Shown here piece by piece: positions 58,345-64,000 of a stretch of DNA of 64,000 nucleotides. Below the pieces are notes generated by a model that did not search any database, was not told the DNA's origin, and saw only the letters and a list, made by a program, of their open reading frames with translations. Position 1 is the first letter of the stretch. Every line of letters starts with the position of its first letter. Made by a program: the position numbers and the translations under genes. Source of the stretch: an uncultured Armatimonadota bacterium (lineage in GTDB: Bacteria > Armatimonadota > Fimbriimonadia > Fimbriimonadales > Fimbriimonadaceae); the NCBI GenBank assembly GCA_903927025.1, contig CAIYLG010000019.1, positions 61,795 through 125,794 on the forward strand. The letters run 5' to 3'.

Positions 58345-58679
58345 GCCTGAGAGGGAAATTGTGGCTGACGGGATTCCGCGCGAAGCCGGACGTGGCGGTC
58401 CCTCGAAACTGGGAATCTCCCACCGCTCACCATTAGCCAGAGACCAGCCGGACCTAAGAGATTGTTGAAGATCGCGCCCCGTTCCCATCATGCGTCTCAT
58501 TTCGACCATCTCAATGACATAGATCGGAATCAAAAGGAACAGGCTATAAAACCGAGGAAGCTTAAGACCACTCCTCACCCAAATGGCGATATTCACGATT
58601 TGCGCGGGCAAAAGAAAGGCCTAAGTCATGACTTTTCTTGAGTTTATTCGCCTTGGCCCGGATGCCACGTCCCGCCAGT

Positions 58680-59159
58680 CTATTGAGTCTCTTTGGTACT
58701 CCGGCGATGATTGATCTTCCAGAAGCCGAAGCCATATAGGACGCCCATTGCGAGGAAGAACAATGTCAGGCAAACGAGTGCAACAGCGTTGCCTCGGAGG
58801 TAGTCGATATCCAACGTTGACGTCGTCGGATCCGTCTTGCTGAAAGTCACTGCAACGGTAGCCCCAGTCGTATTCAAACCGTGATAGTGGTTGCCCTGCT
58901 CAACTCCACCGTATTTCCTCCGTCCCCAGGCGAATTCATACCGCAAGTGCTGTCCTCGTTGGCCGGGCCGCTCAGCCTCGACAATCCTGCCAAGCACATT
59001 TCCTCTGTTCTCGCTGATCGTTATCCACCTGATGGTTCCATCGATTGCATGTTCTCCGGCAAGGCACACGAGCACCGCAAACCCGCCAATTACGACGACC
59101 GCATGAACGAGTCTGCTGTTGATGCGATTACTGTCCCTCATGTTGTTGCTAGTGATCAT
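58680..59159 (-). CDS. DUF3592-like two-TM protein, candidate immunity protein
   Basis: N- and C-terminal TM with beta-rich middle (GRIVEAERPGQRGQHLRYEFAW...VAVTFSKTDPTTSTLD); start overlaps the upstream tip ORF by 11 nt. Confidence 0.55.
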   Translation of the reverse strand: MITSNNMRDSNRINSRLVHAVVVIGGFAVLVCLAGEHAIDGTIRWITISENRGNVLGRIVEAERPGQRGQHLRYEFAWGRRKYGGVEQGNHYHGLNTTGATVAVTFSKTDPTTSTLDIDYLRGNAVALVCLTLFFLAMGVLYGFGFWKINHRRSTKETQ

Positions 59160-59511
59160 TTATAGACTGACCCAACACTGGTGCCGAGCCCAGAAAGAAT
59201 CCCAGTGCACCAACAGCTCCTGGTCCACTCATTGACACTCCGCCGCCGACTCCACCGGCCATAAAGCTAACACAGAGATCTCCAAAAGTCGTGTCGTCGC
59301 CAGTGATCTCGTTGATGATCCATGATGCCGCTCCATTTGCAAAAGCACCAGTTGTCATATTGCATAGCGTCGCTCCGCTCGCCGTCATGGCTACACCAAG
59401 TACAGCTTCCGCAGCATCGCTAGTTGCTGCGGCCGCCGTTGAGATCCTGGGCAGGCATTGTGTAGCTGGCGCTGGAGAGGTTGGCCTGAGTGAAACGACA
59501 ACTTTGAGCCC
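59149..59511 (-). pseudogene. Orphan Gly-rich RHS-type tip fragment
   Basis: Frame open from 59511 to the stop at 59149; GAFANGAASWIINEITGDDTTFGDLCVSFMAGGVGGGVSMSGPGAVGALGFFLG. Confidence 0.5.
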
Positions 59512-59518
59512 TCAATCG

Positions 59519-59959
59519 TCACCAGTGGTCCAAGCCGTGAATGACTGGCAGGGAACCAAAGAAGAGAAGAGGCAAGTATCCAACCAAATTCATCAGGATC
59601 AGATTGATTGCCCTCCAAGTGCGCAAGCAGGTGTCAGATCGTACAACCACGCCGTAAAACATGATCAACCTAGTCATGGCGACACTGAGCAAAGACAAGA
59701 GATATGGATAGATTCCCAGGCCCGTGTAGTAGTAAATCCAGGTTAGGAAGCAGCTATCGAGGAGAATCTGGGGAACTGGATTATTCCAATGTAGCTCGTC
59801 TGCACCAGTCATCGAAGTTTGCCCCATCCATCCAGATGAGTAGAATTTTCGATATGCTAGATTTGTCAGTCGATCCGAAATTAGAATATGCCCGAAAATT
59901 GACCCAGCGAGCCAAGCCAAATCTGCAACATTAGTGACCACCCGAACCTCCACTTCCAC
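59519..59959 (-). CDS. Multi-TM hypothetical protein, candidate immunity protein
   Basis: About three to four TM segments; GTG at 59941 overlaps the upstream tip stop by 11 nt. Confidence 0.5.
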   Translation of the reverse strand: MEVEVRVVTNVADLAWLAGSIFGHILISDRLTNLAYRKFYSSGWMGQTSMTGADELHWNNPVPQILLDSCFLTWIYYYTGLGIYPYLLSLLSVAMTRLIMFYGVVVRSDTCLRTWRAINLILMNLVGYLPLLFFGSLPVIHGLDHW

Positions 59960-60140
59960 CCGTCACAGTTTCAAGAATATCCAGACCGGTCCCTACTAAG
60001 TCAATATCAATGATCAGGGCAACGAGTATCATCATATACCCGACAAGTTTGGATACTCCCACGCCCAACCTATAGCTTCTTTGCGCTAGCTTAAGGTCTG
60101 CCAGGTTTGCGCCTACAAAGAAGAGCCGAGCTGTCGAGAC
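59931..60140 (-). pseudogene. Orphan RHS-type tip fragment
   Basis: VSTARLFFVGANLADLKLAQRSYRLGVGVSKLVGYMMILVALIIDIDLVGTGLDILETVTGGSGGSGGH*; not in the track. Confidence 0.4.
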
Positions 60141-60201
60141 CTAGCGGCTATGCGCTGCCGAAGGGTCATCAGCGGTCACTGCATTCATGGCCGGACTATC
60201 A

Positions 60202-60522
60202 TCAACCTCGCGTAGCTTCCTCGAGTTCAGAGTATCTCCCCTTGAAGTAATGGAGTGCTCTCTCATAGACCTGCACAGGATTTGGGTCTCGCTTGAACTG
60301 CATCTCAAGATATTTCATACTCATCATGTCTGCAATCTTGGCGCTGACTTCCGCGTTATCCGCAGCTTTTGCCAGGGCAGATCGAAGCATCTCAGCATCC
60401 ACGTGCTGAACCTTCGACATTGTATGTCCGCGCAACTCGGTCAACTCATCCAATTCCGCTACAAGCTCTTCGAGGGCACCCCTAAACCATCGTATAAATG
60501 CGGCGTACTCTGCTACCTCCAT
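60202..60522 (-). CDS. Soluble helical hypothetical protein, candidate immunity to the copy D tip
   Basis: 106 aa, starts 19 nt after the copy D tip stop. Confidence 0.5.
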   Translation of the reverse strand: MEVAEYAAFIRWFRGALEELVAELDELTELRGHTMSKVQHVDAEMLRSALAKAADNAEVSAKIADMMSMKYLEMQFKRDPNPVQVYERALHYFKGRYSELEEATRG

Positions 60523-60541
60523 CTGTGTCTCTTTTTACTCA

Positions 60542-62077
60542 TTACTCACCCAGTGCTATGTCAGACAGCCAAAGCTCTTCAGACATAGTTCTGAGTTGCA
60601 GCCTACCTAGCGCTCCACATTCTACGAAATTTGCGGTCGCCATCATTGCCGCCCCTTCGGCTATATCTGCAGCTTCTTGGGCGGCAAGTTTAAATGGGCC
60701 ATCAGGAAGACTGTCGGCAGCTTGTTGATTTTGCTCCCATAGTTTATTTTGCCGAGCTGCTTCCTCTCCATTGCCAGCTTGATATTCCAAGATAAGCTTT
60801 TCCACGTCTTCTTCCAAGAAGTCAAGGGCCATTGCTATCGAACCACCTGGCAACGTCGAAAGGAGCTGAGCCTCCGCGAAAAGTGTCTGCAAGTCCACAG
60901 ATAACTGAGCCACTGTGAAATCCCATCCACTTCCGTCAACCAACCCAGTAGGGCAATTGCCGCAATAGCCAAACAGATTTTTGCCACCACGAGCTGAATC
61001 TTGACTAATGAATCTGTCTGACCCAGGTTCATTAGTATCTGGCCTTCATATAGATGAAACCAGATTCGTCGTCCTGCTTATGCCCAAGACTGGCACAATA
61101 GCGCCCCTTGGGATCTCCGGTTGCAGAGCCACGGCGAATGACACCCCATGCATCAAACGTCCGGACCGCTGCATACCCAAACCCACCTGTTCCCTGCCTG
61201 GTCAGAGTGGAAATCATATTTCCGTGAGCGTCGTAAAGCGGATAGCTGGCTGACATTGTCCCGCTCTGGGTCACGAACATGGCGTCGATGCCTCTTGGCC
61301 CAATACCGTAATCGGTTACCTTCGAACCTGTGCCGTTAGAGGCGAAGTCGATGTCCTCCATCCCCATCTGTCCATCGTATCGATACGACGTCGATCCGCT
61401 GGAATTCGACTTGGTGACCCGCATTCCGTCGGCACGGTAAATGTAGTTCGTGACTCCCGATGACGACGTGGACGACGTCATACGGTTGAGGATGTCCCAG
61501 CCGCAGGTCGTGGAACCCTTGGTGATCCTGTTCCCAAGGATGTCGTTCGTCACCGTTGCACCGCCGAGGCTTGTGGCGCGATTGAGATTATCGGTCACGG
61601 CGTCGTTTCGGTTTCCAGCCGCATCGTAGCTCCAGGTTGGGCTGGCGCCCGCGAGGCCGTCTCCGTAGCTGGCGGCGGTCAAATAGTCGAGCTGGGCGTC
61701 GTAGGCATACGTGTCCGTCTGGGGGGTAGTCCAAGACGCCGATCCGGGTGTAGTTGCGGTCTTGTATACCGAGTCGGACTTAACGCCACGGTTCAAGACC
61801 GAAACTTCATAATCGCACGACTGGCCAATGATCGCCTGACTCGAATAGGTGTTGCCGGTTCCCAAGGTGTCCCAATAGTGGCCGAGCCACGTCAATCGGC
61901 CCGTGCCGTCGTCCTCGTAGTGAGCTCGCGCCCTCGTCTGAGCCTCGTACCCATCACAGTATCCGCTAGAATCTGGCGTCAAGTTGGAGGGAGTCTGGGC
62001 GAATGTCGCCTCGTAGAGGCGTCCCTGCTGGTCGTTTGCGGAATGGAACTCCTACTGCGTCCTGTTGCCACTATTGC
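60542..62077 (-). pseudogene. RHS core plus tip (copy D), split by +1 frameshift and carrying an in-frame TAG
   Basis: 61032..61982 ends GFIYMKARY*; removing one T at 61032-61033 gives ARYYEPGSDRFISQDSARGGKNLFGYCGNCPTGLVDGSG, joining the 60542..60943 ORF; TAG at 62052-62054. Confidence 0.85.
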
Positions 62078-62326
62078 AACTGGGGCATCGCGCCTCTTTA
62101 CCCACCCACCAGAAGGGATCTTCTCGAAGTCCTGGACGACCGATATCTGAAGAAGTCAACGCTCATCGCCGCGCAATTGCCGCTCGAAAACTGGCACGCC
62201 TGGATCGACGATCCTACGCTCGCAGATGCCATCCTCGACTGCCTCATTCACACTGCTTACAGGCTTGAACTTAAAGGAGAATCCCAAAGAAAAGCAAGAG
62301 GGATTCCAAAGACCGAACTCCGGTAA
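62078..62326 (+). mobile_element. istB: IS21-family IstB-like ATPase, C-terminal remnant
   Basis: [72 protein letters not shown]. Confidence 0.88.
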
Positions 62327-62364
62327 CCTCGACCACAAGAACCAACCGACAAGCCCGCAAGAAA

Positions 62365-62419
62365 CTGATCAGTTTTGACAGTTGGACTGATCACTTTGAA
62401 GCGGCAGCGTGATCACTTA
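62365..62419 (+). mobile_element. IS21-type terminal repeats (right end)
   Basis: ctgatcagttttgac, ctgatcactttgaag and cgtgatcactta at about 22-nt spacing, directly 3' of the istB remnant. Confidence 0.7.
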
Positions 62420-62918
62420 GCGCCGGTAGGATTAAAGCGGAATTTGGCATCATCGCCTTTAATTCGCTTAACAGGTTTGGAAGTTGAGGAAAACTGCCAA
62501 AAAGCGATGAGGACGTGGGGACAAGGTACATGGAACCATCTGAACTCTCAAAGACAAGTGCTTGGCTAAAATAGGACGTCCTCAGCGGGTAGCGCCGAAG
62601 TCTGATCGCCCGTACATTATCTGAATTGACGGTCCACAATGTCTTCCCCCTCCGCACCAACTCGAGGCGATCACGATGCAACACTAGTTCCGAATTCATG
62701 ATGTTGTATCGCAACACAAACACATAGACTTCGAACAAGCCAATGCCAGTAATCAAAACTGCAACGAATCCCTTGTCCGCGAGAATATCTGCACTTTTGA
62801 GCCCGTGGTCCCTGCACAGCACAACCAAAAGAACGGTCATGGCAATGGGCACAAAGAAGCCCAATGCAACACTCGTCCCTTGCCTCCGGCTTACCAAAGG
62901 ATACAGCTTAGCGTGCAT
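62391..62918 (-). CDS. Two-TM protein with PH-like domain, hypothetical
   Basis: SELVLHRDRLELVRRGKTLWTVNSDNVRAIRLRRYPLRTSYFSQALVFESSDGSMYLVP; C-terminus runs into the IS21 end. Confidence 0.5.
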   Translation of the reverse strand: MHAKLYPLVSRRQGTSVALGFFVPIAMTVLLVVLCRDHGLKSADILADKGFVAVLITGIGLFEVYVFVLRYNIMNSELVLHRDRLELVRRGKTLWTVNSDNVRAIRLRRYPLRTSYFSQALVFESSDGSMYLVPTSSSLFGSFPQLPNLLSELKAMMPNSALILPALSDHAAASK

Positions 62919-63063
62919 GATTTGAATCCAAACTCTTTACCCAGAGGAATATACTTTTAGTTGCCATCATCACTAGCAAGCATTTGAATTTGAAGGTTAT
63001 GAACTTCAAGACTCAACACTGCCCCACCAATTCCCCAATGACACCCTGCTAGGAACTTCATTA

Positions 63064-63873
63064 CTAAACGAAGAACGAAAGACGTTCTATAGATCGCCAG
63101 ATAGTCCGATTCAACTCGACCAAATCTTCGTGACTTATCACCACAGCGAACCTATCAGACCAACGAACTGCTGTAAATTGAAATGTTCGTTGCGCCCGGC
63201 CTTCTTGAGAATTTCCTTCACTCGAATAGAATTCCTCTACAGATATCCTCAGATTCCCAAGACACTTAAATATCGAAGTGCTTCGTCGATGTTCAATTAC
63301 CCCGAAATAATTCGAATGATTGTCAATGTGACGCCTAGCCTGATCCCGTGACAGGCATTTCATCTCCTCAGCTAATTCAAGCAACTGCACTAATGTTTTT
63401 GTGTTGCGCTCACAAAGCACAGAAGCGGACATATTCGTACTATCCACTAAATGGAATTTCAAGTACCCACCACGCTCAAAGATTGAGAATTGAGCTAACT
63501 GCGGACCAAGTTGTCGCTTAGGTAGACCTGTTTTACTGAATCGATGTTCAATACAGAAGGTTTCCATCGATTGATCTTGGAACAACGTATCTTCATTCGC
63601 TTTTTCGATTGAGTGAATCTGAGTGATAGGCCTGCAACTAATTTCTGCTAAAAGAACTTCATCTATTATCGGGCCAACAATTGAATCAACAAGACTGATT
63701 TTCGCGGTGGAAATTCGAATTGCGGAATTGCCAACGACACTAGACTCTTGAACCACTAACGACTCGATATGACACTCAAAGAAATGACTAAACCGCAGGC
63801 GACAGCAAAACAAAAGTGTTTCGAGGATATTGCTTTCAGCAAAAGTGTGACTAGTCCCCGGATTCTGACCCAC
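63064..63873 (-). CDS. Hypothetical protein, possibly 5' disrupted by the adjacent IS
   Basis: 269 aa AT-rich ORF whose start abuts the IS3 transposase stop. Confidence 0.45.
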   Translation of the reverse strand: MGQNPGTSHTFAESNILETLLFCCRLRFSHFFECHIESLVVQESSVVGNSAIRISTAKISLVDSIVGPIIDEVLLAEISCRPITQIHSIEKANEDTLFQDQSMETFCIEHRFSKTGLPKRQLGPQLAQFSIFERGGYLKFHLVDSTNMSASVLCERNTKTLVQLLELAEEMKCLSRDQARRHIDNHSNYFGVIEHRRSTSIFKCLGNLRISVEEFYSSEGNSQEGRAQRTFQFTAVRWSDRFAVVISHEDLVELNRTIWRSIERLSFFV

Positions 63874-64000
63874 CTAGAGTGTTAGTGCCTCTGCCTCCAT
63901 TTTAGTCTTTAGATTTGCCTTGTATGTCGCGGGAGATAGCCCTCCGAGTGCCGAGTGAGGACGACGGTTGTTGTAGAACTCCGAGAAGTCGTCCAGGTGA
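63874..64000 (-). mobile_element. IS3-family transposase (OrfB, DDE) C-terminus, cut by window edge
   Basis: HLDDFSEFYNNRRPHSALGGLSPATYKANLKTKMEAEALTL*. Confidence 0.9.

Noticed and set aside
58321-58611. 96-aa minus-strand ORF next to rhs copy C
   Set aside because: The C-terminal half is translation of the REP-like hairpin block; the N-terminal TM segment may be real but the ORF as called is not supportable
60835-61032. 65-aa minus-strand ORF starting MNLGQTDSLV with TAATG overlap after copy D
   Set aside because: It is the wrong frame of the RHS hallmark; the other frame gives RFISQDSARGGKNLFGY, so the frameshift explanation is better

Overview
The window is bacterial chromosome. The gene set and DUF1559-type pseudopilins suggest an Armatimonadota/Fimbriimonadia-like or similar lineage; this is inference, with no marker search. 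Bases 1-51.8 kb are mostly ordinary and densely coding: phosphohexomutase end, two tandem polysaccharide deacetylases, DUF1015, prenyl synthase, acetamidase, TraB, L-arabinose isomerase, RecN, ribosomal proteins L33/L32, tRNA-Leu(TAA), CoA-transferase, Pcp, a NarL-type regulator, Opp/Dpp ATPase, GH2 beta-mannosidase, Thermus-type ICDH, a GH51 + sugar-ABC locus, S9 peptidase, aldolase, M48 peptidase and a CocE/NonD hydrolase. From about 51.8 kb the window becomes accessory. First comes a block of long structured non-coding repeats (51.86-53.05 kb). Then comes a roughly 11 kb degenerating RHS/YD-repeat polymorphic-toxin array on the minus strand (53.05-63.9 kb). It contains four partial copies of one rhs core, several orphan C-terminal tips that overlap small, mostly membrane, downstream ORFs by 11-13 nt (candidate toxin/immunity modules), an IS21 istB remnant with its terminal repeats, and an IS3-type transposase end at the window edge. 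Other notable items are a frameshift placed in the RHS hallmark junction, a 57-bp dispersed double-hairpin repeat, zinc-ribbon-less L32/L33, a membrane-anchored degenerate receiver domain, and a 59-aa ORF missing from the supplied track. All family calls come from reading the translations; no database search was run.
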